Assembly: GCA_022702545.1 (NCBI GenBank)
Contig: JAHRBC010000006.1
Coordinates: 1,240,001-1,304,000, forward strand
DNA from: Phycomyces nitens
Lineage: Eukaryota > Mucoromycota > Mucoromycetes > Mucorales > Phycomycetaceae
DNA length: 64,000 bases
Direction: 5' to 3'
Shown one piece after another: positions 46,337 through 57,592 of this stretch. Made by a program: the position numbers and the translations under genes. The number at the start of each line of letters is the position of its first letter. Position 1 is the stretch's first letter. Below the pieces are notes generated by a model. That model was not told where the DNA came from and did no database searches. It saw only the letters and a program-made list of their open reading frames with translations.

Positions 46337-46562
46337 TGTGGTAAAACCACCTTTAAATACTATTACAAATTGGCTTAACAAAAGCTAGGTAACAAAATCT
46401 ACTCAAGTAGATTTAAGTTACACTAAGATCTAAAGCCCTATTAACACCCAGTCAAGCATTTATATGCAAATCCTACAACAGACAGAATTTCAGTTTCTCT
46501 TTTACTTTGAGAAATAAATATCAAGTAAAATTGACTTATTGTGTTTTAGTAATTTTGCTACA
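46337..46562 (+). repeat. 3' LTR of Gypsy copy 1
   Basis: 226 bp, TGTGGTAAAACC to TTTTGCTACA, nearly identical to the 5' LTR of copy 2 (60868-61094). A purine run (GGCTGGGGGAG) just upstream is the likely polypurine tract. It truncates the companion gene on its right. Confidence 0.9.
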
Positions 46563-47499
46563 GCAACATCTTCCATATCTGATTCACCATCAGACATCAC
46601 ATCCTTCTGGAGGACATGGAGATAGGCCATCTCATCAGGGTTTTCAGGCTTATGGCCCATCTCCTCATCGATTGCCCTCCAGTGACGTTTGTTGGCCTCC
46701 ACCCTGCGCAAGTGGATCTATAAAAATTTTCAGATTAAATTAAAAATATCAAATTGTCTTTATACTAACCTCTACAAGCCTGGTATTAGCCCGAACCTTT
46801 CTCTTCTTGGCAGAAGCTTGCTCTTCACTCATGTTTGAAGTGAGATGGTAGTACTTGTAATTGTTTTTAATTTTTTGCACTACCATGCCAGGCCAAAAAC
46901 CAGCAGCACGAGGCTGTGAGAGAATGTAGTCTCTCAAGTAGTTGATGACCCTGACATTGTCTGGGTGATTAATCTTCTTGTCCTTATTCCATTTCTGTTT
47001 GCCTTCATTCTCAGCAATCAGAGCAGGATTGTTAGACGTGAGGTTCTTCTTCCACATCTTCTCATTAATGAATTCCTAGATATAATTTATTAGAAAATAT
47101 TTTTTAACAAAATAATAATATTCATACCAAGACAATCGCACTCATATCACTAGTACCAAGTGAGCTGGAGGGGCCAACAGAAGGAGCCATTCTAATGGGA
47201 CCAGCTTGGCCAAGAGGGAGCTGGCTCTGGACACCACTGGCATGGGCTTCCATGAATGTATTCATGGTCTGGTTGGTCTTGCCAGTGATGTCATAGACCA
47301 TTCCCATTCTGGACTTGAGGAACCTCAAGTCTTCAAGGACAGTGGCCATTTCTGTCTGTCCTTGACTACTTTCCTCACTGCTACTGGGGGCCCTTGGAAG
47401 GATTTCACGTTGGCTAATATAGCCAGCAGCAACACGGTGAATGGGAGCAGTTTGGTTTGCTCTGGCTTTGCGTCCTGAGTTTCTCTGGTTTGAAGACAT
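46563..47499 (-). pseudogene. CACTA companion gene, copy 2 (truncated by the Gypsy LTR)
   Basis: Minus strand, ATG 47499. Exon 1 is 47128-47499 (124 codons), exon 2 46770-47075 (102 codons) and exon 3 from 46717, all phase 0 with GTATGA and GTTAGT donors. Exon 3 is cut at the LTR border 46562. Features: basic N-terminus (SGRKARANQ), a helical stretch (LEDLRFLKSRMGMVYDITGK), a Lys/Arg block at the end of exon 2 (AKKRKVRANTR), and the acidic motif KDVMSDGESDMEDV. It matches the 53.1-54.3 and 59.1-60.3 kb copies in layout. I do not recognise the family. Confidence 0.75.
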
Positions 47500-47655
47500 T
47501 TTCTAAATATTTTTTTTAAAAATAAAATAAAATAATATGCATAAATAAATCCATATATATTAACATATATTTCTTTGAATACATAAACATACATTATAAT
47601 TTGCAGTATAAGGTATAGTGTCAAATAAGAACAATAGTATTATATATATATATAA

Positions 47656-49401
47656 CACTACAAAAGTCTAAGAGTATTATGTAGATAAAACTTATAAAAT
47701 AAGCTACTTAATTGTATAGTTTTACTATGCTTTTGGTAATATATAATCGTGATCTGTAGTAGACTAAAAAGATATGGGAGTGAACTGAATCATCCTACCT
47801 ACTGGTGTACAAGAATCCAATGTAGAATATTTAAATGCCCTCAAACAGTGCAAAACTTAAATATACATTGTAGCCACAATATATTCCTAGTCGATCTACC
47901 CTTTTTTGCATTGTATTTTACGATACACAGACAGTTTGTGTCAGGGGAGATTGACCACTTACAAACAACCAGTTTTATCTTTCATTATATTTTATAGTGG
48001 GTTTTATAATATGTTTTAACAGTCCATCAAGGATGATTGTAGACTATTGCAAGGTAATTGTAGTTATTCTATGCAAACAAGCCTCTCTGGTTTATTGTTT
48101 TTTTGGAGCAATAGATTCTGAAAATTTTTATTTTTTGTTTTATTTGATAAAAAATACATTTGCGCTATATATTCTAGTCTCTAGATTATTTCTTTGGTAT
48201 ATCTATTCTACCAATCGATATTTCTTGGTCAGCACCATCAACTGGTTCTTAATAGAGCCAGGATACTTACCTAGCTGAGAGAAAGCCAATACTGTCTAAA
48301 AGTAAAAGAGAAGATTGTTAGTAAATTATTTTTATATAAATCATTCATTCTTATACTTATATTTTTAATATAATAAATAGAACATTTGATAGACTCTCTG
48401 TAATATACCAACAAATGATTATTGTCTAATAGATATATATTAATATTTGTAGATAAACAATATGTAATACTAAAATATTAGTTTACTTACAAGATATAGC
48501 CATTGGAATGGCCAGATAATTTCAATCAGGAATCAATATAAGAGCATAGCAAGATGTCTGTGATAGATGTTATTAAAGAGGACATATTTATAATATAAAA
48601 GGTTTACCAGAATATTATATTGAGATAGATAGAAAAATAGAATTTGTGGCTATATATAAAAGAGTGATTTGGTTAATAAAGAATAGCTTTAGCATAATAT
48701 GATCTTACCTTTGGATATACAGCCAAGTGCAATAGAGAGCCCCATAATATATTTATAAGCAGTTACCTATGAATAATAAAATATATTGAGTAAAAAATAT
48801 ATTCACAAGAGAAAGAAAAGAATTAATTACCAGAGTATTTTGCGGTAATATTTAGGCACAAAAGAATATAAAAAATAAAAAGGAAAAACAAATACTTTGT
48901 ATTAAAAGGCTGTTTGACCCTGATAAAATGCGGGCAATAAAAATGATAATCCAAAAGAATATGCCTGCCGTCATTTTCATATCTTTGTAATTTATAGTTT
49001 ATTAGGTTGAAAAAGATGTCTAGATATAGAACAAGAGTGTACACAATGCTGTTAAATAATAATAAAACTATAAGACAATTCATTATCTTCAGTCAACTTA
49101 TTTACTTGCAAGCATACTGGTCATACTTCTCTTCCTTCTTATGAGAATAAACATGATAATAATTGATTTGTTTATTATTTCTACTCCAATTAATTTAATG
49201 ATATAGTTACAAGAAGTAGAAATAAATCACAAACAAATATGACATCTAAAAGGCTCTACTTTATTATTCTATCCAATAGAACATATTGAATAATATAATC
49301 GCCATCAAAAATAAAAAAGTTTATTATGTTTAACTTCAGTCTACTAATGGTAAGATAATATAGTAGTTTGTTATGAATGAAACCACTCAATTTTTGTAGT
49401 G
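47656..49401. mobile_element. non-autonomous CACTA element (1.75 kb, TSD TAA)
   Basis: Begins CACTACAAAAG and ends CTTTTGTAG-type TTTTTGTAGTG (reverse CACTACAAAAATTG). TAA is duplicated at 47653-47655 and 49402-49404. There is no transposase. It holds short exon-like blocks on the minus strand (e.g. before 48.77 kb, reading YIMGLSIALGCISK). Related interior to the element at 15898-19390. It sits in the upstream region of the companion gene at 47499. Confidence 0.8.
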
Positions 49402-49678
49402 TAAAAGACTGTATTTATATCTTTAAAAAATATATCTGGAGTACAGTAAAAAAAAAAGAGTCTTGGGTACACAGTTTTCATAATCCCTTTATTCTCATAA
49501 TTTATTAGGGCTTACTATAATCTAAAAATGCATATGGATTCTTTTTTCCCGATTTTCCCTTTTTCTCTCTCTTTTTACTTTTTGCTTCCTTTATACTCTC
49601 TGGTAAGTACTTGAAAATTTTTCACGCAATTAAAGACAATCTTTAACATCTTTTCAATTATCTAAAAGGTGTCTTATA
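49402..49678 (+). other. CT-rich leader and GTAAGT donor of an interrupted exon chain
   Basis: A CT-rich tract (TTTTTCTCTCTCTTTTTAC) is followed by CTCTCTG/GTAAGT at about 49.60 kb. The CACTA element at 49679 lies in the presumed intron. Exon-like blocks resume right after its end (about 55.81 kb). This is likely the same module as at 54.55 kb. Confidence 0.4.
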
Positions 49679-49927
49679 CACTGCAAAAAATATACACTTT
49701 CATTTAGAGATATTTCAGTAGAATTAAAGGTACAAGTGTATCAAAATTGAACTCAATAAACTTTTTTATTTTCAACTGCGCCAGTAGTTTTCAGTCTGTT
49801 CTATTAGATAATAAATATGATTTTCCTTTTGGTCGTTACATTTGTGTTATAAAAACTATAAAAAAAAAGCATATTTTCAAATGGTTACCCTTTCCTGTTA
49901 ATTTTTTTAAATACAACACAACTCAAA

Positions 49928-52900
49928 ATGTCTTTTTACTCAAGCAACGAAGTTGAATGCAAGTACTCTGTATGCTCACCAACTGGCAGAACATTCGAGC
50001 TGGTATCAGCCCAAACATATCGCAGACATGTTGCTGATGATATTTTGCAAAGATTACAAAGACAGGATTCATGTATGTACAGACACAAATAATTTTTTGG
50101 TGGAAATTTAATAATATTATATAATATAGCATTGGTCCCTGAAGCAATGGCCATGAATGTGAATGGCAATGGCAATGACATGGAGATTGAGACCAACATC
50201 ATTGTTGAGACTCATGTTGAATGTATGTATATAATTTTATTAAAAGCTTTTAACTAATTGTTGTCTATAATATTTTGGTTTTATAGCCCATGAAGAAATG
50301 CCAAGCTCACCTTTTGCTGAAGTTGACGATGATGCTGAGAGTGTGGAATCCGTGAATTCTGATACCTTTGAAGAGGAATATGAGACAATTGAAGGTTAGT
50401 AAAATCACAAAATATTTTAAAAAAAATATCAGAGATATTAATTCAATAAATTAAATAGACCAATCCTTTGTCTTTGATATGCCAACCAACCCGACCCATC
50501 TATTCATTGCCTCCTTTGCTGCATTCTTCATCTCCAAATACGTTGTCAACTCAGGTGGTGTCATATTGATCAAGTTCATTAATGAGGTTTTGGCTCAATT
50601 TGGGCAATCGTTCTGCCTGCCATTGAGTCTGAATGCCCTCTACAATATGATGGGGTTGAATTCAGTAACAAAAGGAGTCCAACGTTATGTGGCCTGTGGT
50701 GAATGCCACAAGATATATTCGGAGTCCAAGATGGTTCCACAGTGCTGTACTTTCAGAAAGCTTTCCGAAAATATGTGCAAAAATGAGCTTTTCTTGGGGT
50801 CATCCAGTAGCTTGGCTCCACCAAAAAGGGTGTACATGTACAACTTGGTCACAAACACCTTGTCTTCTCTCTTCCGCCGTCCTGAATTTGAGCACATGGT
50901 CAACCATTGGAGATTCAGACAGCAAGTTCCAGACACACTGTTTGATATCTATGATGGAGCAAAGTGGGGTGCACTGAAAGACCGAAACGATAAACAATTT
51001 GTAGCCCATGAGCGGTCTCTGATGCTCACATTGAATATTGATTGGTTTCAGCCTTTTGATGGGGTTGCTTATTCTTGTGGAGCGATCTACCTTTCAATCA
51101 ATAATTTGCCAAGAGAGGAGAGGTACAAGAAGGAGAACGTAGTACTTGTTGGTTTGATGCCAGGTCCGAAAGAAGCAAGAACAAGTGAAATCAATTACTA
51201 TTTGGCCCCTCTTGTTGTCGAACTCAAGAAATTGTATGGTGGTATCATTATGCCGACCTTCCATTGTCCTTCTGGTACTCTTGTTTGTGCAGCTCTTCTT
51301 TTGGTTGCTTGTGATATTCCTGCAGCTCGCAAAACATGTGGATTTACATCCCATGCCAGTACAAACGCCTGCCACAAGTGTAATCGCAGGTTTTCTCGCC
51401 TTCCTGGAAATGCTGGAATGGACTATTCTGGGTTCGTCTTCTCAGAGTGGGTGGCTCAAACAGATATTGAAAACCGTCAACATGCTGCTGCCTGGAAGAG
51501 TGCGTCAAGTGATACTGAACAGAAGAGGATGGAAAGAGAGAATGGTGTCCGCTGGTCAGAACTCTATAATCTTGAATACTTTAATGTAGTCGAGTGCACC
51601 ATTATTGACCCAATGCATAACCTCTTTCTGGGAACCGCGAAACATATGATGGAGAAGTGGAGATCAGCTGGCCTGATTACCAATAGACACTTGACAGAAA
51701 TGCAGCAACAGGCTGAGACCATGGTCCTTCCCCCAGACTTCACGCCACTAAGAAAGAAAATTGGAAAGGATTTTCCTTTCATGAAGGCCGATGAGTGGAG
51801 ATCTTGGTGCCTGGTGTACTCCCCTGTTCTTTTGCTGGGTCGTTTACCACGCGAGAATCTGGACAACTGGATGTGCTTTGTGAATGGGTGCAGATACTTG
51901 GCAAGACCGAGCATATCCAAAGATGAATTGGCTGAGGCCCACTACTGTCTGGAGTTGTTTGGCCGTCAATGTCAGAACATATACGGCACAGAATTCATCT
52001 CACCTAATATGCATCTGCATCTTCATCTGCAAGAAACGATCCTGAACTTTGGGCTGGTATATGGGTACTGGTTATTCAGCTTTGAACGATATAATGGTAT
52101 CTTGAAAAGCTACTCCACAAATAAGAAAGATGGCTTTGAGGGAACCTTTATGAGAAAGTACCTTGAGGATATATTCAAAGTTGATCTTGCCCATGGAATC
52201 TTGCCATTTGTTGAAAACGAATCGCACACTTCTTTGATTTCTGAACTTGTCCATATTGCTCCTGCTGTCACCATCCCCACTACGCCATACATTCTTTTCT
52301 CTCCTGCTGGATTCCACCTGAAGAACTTCCTTGACTCCGCCGAACGCAATATATTTGGTGTCAAAGGCAATGAACCACTGCCACTGTCTGCCTTTCCTCT
52401 TGCTCTTGACAACCACATGCCAATGAAAGAAGAAGAGTATGCCCACCTGCTTGAGTTCTACTGCACGTCATATGGTGATGATCAAATAAGAGGATATCGA
52501 GATGCAGTTTTTGGGGAGACATTCATCAACAACATGATCCAGAAGATTCCTTCCATCAATCTTCTTGGCCAGGTTTATAAAAGTTGCAATGGTAGAGCCA
52601 ACCGCAGATCATATATACAAGCCTTATTTGGTGAGAACAATGACCATGGGATTAGTGCCTTCACTGGCCAAATTCAATACCTTTTTGCAAATGCCATCTT
52701 TGATCCAAGAACTGGCCAATTTGATCAGCATGTTTTTGCATACATTAAGTGGTACCGGACAGCAAGCCAAGATGTAAGAAGTGGACAAGATGTAGAGCTG
52801 TGTGAGACGACATTTACCAGAGGCGATTACCAAAACATTCTGCCAGTACACCGTATTCTGTTGTCAGTTGCCATTGGAGAGCATATAACAGAAAGTGGAA

Positions 52901-52947
52901 ACATTAAGATGCTCATTGTCCCTTTACTTAGAAAAATATACGCATAA
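49928..52947 (+). CDS. CACTA transposase (Tnp2 / Transposase_21 type)
   Basis: Four exons: 49928-50072, 50130-50222, 50287-50394 and 50459-52947, all joined in phase 1, giving 944 residues. An N-terminal Cys pair (CKYSVC) lies in exon 1 and an acidic linker in exon 3 (EVDDDAESVESVN). A zinc-like CGECHKIYSESKMVPQCC is at about residues 193-210. The Tnp2 core includes NIDWFQPFDGVAYSCG (about 308), INNLPREERYKKENV, LVGLMPGPKEA, a CHKCNRRF finger, and CTIIDPMHNLFLGTAKHM (about 495). These motifs define the En/Spm transposase family that cuts at CACTA ends. No lesion is visible. It is convergent with the companion gene, 124 bp apart. Confidence 0.88.
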
Positions 52948-53071
52948 ATATATATATAATACCATTTTTTTTACTATCAACATAATCAAAAATATTGGGA
53001 ATATATGGCTCAGATAAATAAGATAGAGCAAAATAGAACAAAATAGAATATATTTAATTATTTTTTACAGC

Positions 53072-54291
53072 CTATTGAGGGAGTGGGACTGCTAAATCAA
53101 CAGGCAGTTCAGCTTCTTTCACAGCTGCAACACGCTTCAACAATTGGGTTGCTTTCTTCTTCAAAGACTGGGAAGCAAAATCATCAACCATGTCCAGGAA
53201 CTTTTGGAGCTATATTATAATAATTAAGTATATTTAATTTTTAATATAAAGAATAATATTTAAATATATATTACCTCATCACTTCTCCAGCTTGGTTGGT
53301 AAGCTGTGAGCTGATCTTCACCATCAGTCTCATCATCTGACATTGCGGCCTTTTGCAACACCTTGACACAGTCAGACTTTCCCATCTCTTGGTCAATCTG
53401 TTCTTTATACTTGGCATATGCACCAGAACGACATCGAAGAAGCTAGATATTTATTTCATCAATTTAAATTAAACTATATTTATTAAAGTGATTGCCCAAA
53501 ACTTACTGCCACACCACGCTGATGCCTTCTAGATGCTAATTGTTTTTTATCCGCAGCCTCTGGAGATCTGCGAAACTGACACACCTGATTGCAGAAATGG
53601 TTTTTAACCATTCTGGCAAGATCGCTTGTTGCGACCCCAACAGAAGCTTCCTGGTTTCTCAGGTTGGCAATCAATACCATGGCCAAACCATGGTTGTATC
53701 CACCCTTAAAGTAGCTGGTCAGGCACCACCCTGGTTTTGCATCATTTTCAGCTTCTTTTAAAGGATCAATGTGTTTAAAATCTGGCTTTTTCAAGTAACC
53801 ATTGATCATTTTCTATGAATAAAGCATTTAATATATTTACCATCACTATGTTTTCTAACAAAACTTACAGATATCTGACGATGTCTTTTTCCAGGAACAT
53901 GATTCTCCTCCAAAAGGAATCGAAAATCTGGCATCCTCTGGATCTCTACTGCCGTGTTTTGTCTGACTGGAGTGGTGCTGATGACTGTCTGGGCATCAAC
54001 AATCTCCTTTACTGTTTGCTCCAAACGGGTGATTAAACCTTTGGAGTCCCCAACAATAGTCGTAATCATTTTTATTTGATCAGCAAGACTATTGATATTT
54101 GCATTGGTTGAACACAACAAGGTGAGAACAGGATCTTCTAGTCCTTGAAAGTTATGAACAACTTCTGGTACTGGGCTAGTAGCAGCAATTAGAGGTGCTT
54201 GCATGCTACTATTGTTGGCCATTGCACTACGGGTAATAGCAGCAAACATAGGATTGTTCACTGAAATTCGGGAGGGGTCAAAGTTGTACAT
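53072..54291 (-). CDS. CACTA companion protein (unrecognised), intact copy
   Basis: Four phase-0 exons on the minus strand: 53869-54291, 53507-53812, 53275-53442 and 53072-53209 (141, 102, 56 and 45 codons plus stop), 344 residues. Donors are GTAAGT for introns 1 and 2 and GTAATA for intron 3. Exon 1 has a helical stretch (SLADQIKMITTIVGDSKGLI). Exon 2 starts KMI and ends basic (KKQLASRRHQRG). Exon 3 holds the acidic MSDDETDGEDQ and ends PSWRSDE. Exon 4 is helical and basic (SLKKKATQLLKRV). I do not recognise the family. Position beside a Tnp2 gene suggests a TnpA-like DNA-binding or regulatory partner, which is inference only. Confidence 0.8.
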
Positions 54292-54539
54292 TTTCTACAA
54301 ATAAATCAATATCAATTAATATAAATAAATATGCTGGTATATGTATATATACATACAAGTAAAAAGAGCAAGTAAGAGAGGTTGGTTTGGTTTGTTTGAG
54401 ATGATATTTAAGAGAATCTTTCTACTTCTTTAATAAGATCAAAACGTCTTTTCAACTCAGAGAAGTATAAACATTGGATACACAAATTGGCATCTTCTTT
54501 TGGATTTTTTGATTTACCAATCATATTTTATTTTACAAT

Positions 54540-55250
54540 CCAGACATCTTGGCCAGAGTCTTTTTTTCCTTTTTCTCCTTCTTTTCCTCTCTTATTATTT
54601 TTGATACTCAATACACGGTAAGTTTTTTTTAATATATTTTTTATTTTTACTGACTATGGGACTTGATTATAGAGGGTATATTCTCCCTTTGTTTCTACTT
54701 GAAAGACCAAACAAGACATGCAAACGTAAGATATCATTATGCCTAGTACAAGTACTCACCATCTTTCTATACTCTGCTTTCCTATTATTCTTACTTACTC
54801 TGGTCTTGGCTCTTGAAAAATATTATGGTAAATATATATAAAATATTATTTTTTGTTTTACACTTACTAAATATCTGCTATAGATTCTTTTGGCTCATCT
54901 CTCATTTATACTGCCATGTTGTGGCCGATGATATAAAGTAAGTTATTTTAAAACAAGTCTCTTATACTTTCAGCATACATTATACTAACTGTGGTACTTC
55001 AAAACAGGACCAAAGAGTATAAAATGTTTGTTATGATACCTGTAAGTACTGCAATATATATATTTTACATTTTGATGACTATATTCTAATGGACTCTTTA
55101 TTCTAGAGTATAAAATATAGCACTGGACAACTCCCTGAGTATACTTCGTTTTGCCCAAGATCTGGCCGTGAGTATTTATTTACAAATACAAATAGATACA
55201 GTAGCTCTAATAAAGAAATCAATCGTATGATTATAGCCCCCAACTAGAGA
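54540..55250 (+). other. putative small-exon gene near the right end of the CACTA element
   Basis: A CT-rich tract (TTTTTTTCCTTTTTCTCC) and a GTAAGT donor (about 54.62 kb) are followed by short blocks with good splice sites. One reads the membrane-like VLTIFLYSAFLLFLLTLVLA. The last four blocks join in one frame (VVADDIK, TKEYKMFVMIP, SIKYSTGQLPEYTSFCPRSG, then PPN and stop at about 55.25 kb). The upstream join is not consistent in frame, so the gene model is incomplete. It is divergent from the companion gene, starting about 250 bp away. From 55.25 to 55.72 kb only the TIR region is seen. Confidence 0.4.
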
Positions 55251-55724
55251 ATATTTTTTATGAAACAAATAAAAACAAAATGATTATTCAGCCAAAACGC
55301 TTCTTTAAAATCTACACTTTCTCCATAATCGTGTACCGTAAACTACACTTACTCTTCATTGTCTATTATAAATTAATTAATAAATAATATTATGAAATGG
55401 AGAAAGTGTATGTGCTGAGGTGGTACCCAATTCTTAATCTTTTTTTATAACAAATGAAACTCAAAATGGATTTTACTGACCACATAAGCTTGGAGTACAA
55501 GTGTTTACACAGAGTACATATTATGGATTGTATATGACAGACTAAAGAACTCTATTGTGGTGTGACAGGTAAAGGGTTTCTTTATGATCTCAAGCTTCTT
55601 TCTACCCGTTATTATTAAGCTAGGTATCATGATGGTAATTAGAGTAAAACCATATAGAAATCAATGATTTAAACATAATATTCCCACTTTTTCTACCCTA
55701 TGAAACTGTATGCTTTTTGCAGTG

Positions 55725-56120
55725 ATAGTCACTTTTATTCATGCTTACACAAGAAAAAGGTAGATAGGCGCACTATTTTTTATTGCTGTTGCTAATCAGT
55801 AATCTTCATCTTGTAGATTCAAAAACAACTCCTTTCAATTGCAATGGCCAAAGATGACAATGATGAAGTTGAATGGAGGGAATATACTTGGTATGTTTGA
55901 ATATTTTATCACTATTAATACTAATATGTTCTGTCTTTACTATCAGCTCTTTATATTAAACAAAATTGCCGCGTTTTAACAAAGACATAGAATACCCAAC
56001 AGACCAGTTTGTCTTGGTAAGTAATCAGTCATTCCTATTGCTTTTCTAACAGAAAAATATAGATATCTTTTCTATTACGCATACACATTTTTTGATTGGT
56101 ATATCATTATCTATCTTGAA
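55725..56120 (+). other. exon-like blocks continuing an interrupted chain
   Basis: A CTTGTAG acceptor then a block reading MAKDDNDEVEWREYTW-like sequence, a GTATGT donor, a TATCAG acceptor, a second block and GTAAGT (55.82-56.03 kb). It is probably the continuation of the leader at 49.6 kb, separated by the CACTA insertion. The Crypton copy B starts at 56121. Confidence 0.4.
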
Positions 56121-57592
56121 ATACTGTGAGGGTATTTCTTGTGGCTCATAGTCTGTCTGGGTTTCAGATTCATCAAATTTTGCGGGATTGGGAATGAGAA
56201 GGAAATACTTAAATTGGGAAAAAAATCAGATTTCATGCCTATTTTGGAGTATTTTTGATAGTGGGTTTGATGGTTTTTATGAATCAAAAAACTGTATTTT
56301 ACAAAGCATTAGGGCCATAAATCTTCAGAGAAGCAATATTTATTAAAGATATTTATATTTATAATTGATGATTGAGATAATGAAATTATGTGTTTTTCTA
56401 TTTTAAATGAGATCATAATTTATCCAAAGATATTCCTAGTCGCACTCGTTGTTCCTCTAGTATTCTTGCAGATTCTTCACATGAAATCCCCTCGTGGTTT
56501 GCTTTTGCTTGGATTCCCGCATATATCTCTTTTCTTCTGCTGAAGAATCGGGAATCCTTTTGTTCTTTTCTCCAAGCAGTTCCATACATTTGCTCCATGG
56601 ATTTTATGGAGGGATTTCCACCAATTTCTCTAGTATACTCCCTCCAAACATCGGTGACACTGACAATTGTTCAACTCATTTGATAACAATTAGTTTGGGG
56701 AGTGTCTGGATTGGGCTGTTGGAGTGGAAAGTTTGAACAAGATGCTGTGGAGGCTGGCGTGGAGCTAAAGAGGGCGCTACCCATTGCAAGGAATTCAGAA
56801 ACTCTGTCTTGGAGCTTCAAGGTTTCTGATCTACTCTCTGCTTTGGTGGCCAGCATCATTGTTGTCATTTTATTGAAACCGTCTTGCAGTGTGGCCACCA
56901 GCTCAGGCATTGCCATCTGTATCCGACAGTTGGAAAGAAACACCATTTCTTTCTGCTCAAGAGACCCAAGTACCTGCAGCTCAAAGTGCTTGTATTCTGC
57001 TGTGTTAAACAGCTCACAAGTCCAAAGATAGTATATTGGATACTTCTTTTTAAGGACGACAGAGTCCTAAAGTTTTTAATATATGAGAGAATGAGTTTTC
57101 TTTATCTTGATATATTTGTTATAAATATTTACCTGAAGGAGCACAACACGCAAATATGCGAGCAAGTTCAAGAAGTTGGAGCCAGCAATGTCCTCTTGCA
57201 TGGTGTTGTCATTTTCAAACCGGTCTTTCCAATACTCGATGTCCTGGAATACAAGACTTTGCAACGCAGCGGATGGTTGGATAGTAGCCCTCGGCAAGAA
57301 ATAGTTTGAGTGTTGCTGACTGCTGAATCCAGCAAGACTCTTCATTGCTTTTACTGGAAGGCTGGATACATAGCATCCAACCATTCGATCAGTGCCCCAT
57401 CTTCCAACCATTCTCTGTTGGTCTCCAGAAACATTCTCCTGGGCAATCATATTCAAAGCGCTTTTTCTGTTTGCGTGGGTGACCTTTGACGTATAGATCC
57501 CAACCTTCTGGAAGACTTTGACATAAGTTGCATGCTGGGTTTTATACTGGATCAGCTTGAAAGGAGTTTTGCCTTTGAACACCATTGTCTTA
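56121..57592 (-). pseudogene. Crypton copy B, 5'-truncated, inverted relative to copy A
   Basis: Minus strand. Identity to copy A starts at ATAAGACAATGG (57592) and ends at the element terminus (ATACTGT at 56121-56127). It keeps the catalytic half (HANRKSALNMIAQ, GRWGTDRMVGCYVSSLP), the intron with GTAAAT donor, and an undamaged GCR1_C-like tail (MEQMYGTAWRKEQKDSRFFS). One TGA near 56.67 kb (after CYQMS) lies where copy A has CAA. The recombinase N-terminal half is missing, so it is not functional. Confidence 0.85.

Larger units (their letters stand above)
31986..46562 (+). mobile_element. chromodomain Ty3/Gypsy element, copy 1 (5'-truncated, heavily nested)
   Basis: Order on the plus strand: gag C-terminus, protease, RT, RNase H (31986-35076), then integrase and chromodomain (44733-46220), then the 3' LTR (46337-46562). 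Insertions: a solo LTR at 34382-34668 and a DIRS element at 35077-44732 (itself holding an LINE). The Gypsy pieces are almost identical to copy 2 at 60.87 kb. The gag-PR-RT-RH-IN-chromodomain order identifies a chromovirus. Confidence 0.9.
49679..55724 (+). mobile_element. complete CACTA (En/Spm-like) element, TSD ATA
   Basis: 6046 bp. Left end CACTGCAAAAAATATACACTT; right end reads on the reverse strand CACTGCAAAAAGCATACAGTT. ATA is duplicated at 49676-49678 and 55725-55727. Contents: Tnp2-type transposase (+, 49928-52947), a convergent companion gene (-, 53072-54291), and a divergent small-exon chain (+, about 54.54-55.25 kb). All coding exons appear intact, so this copy may be autonomous. 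Confidence 0.9.
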
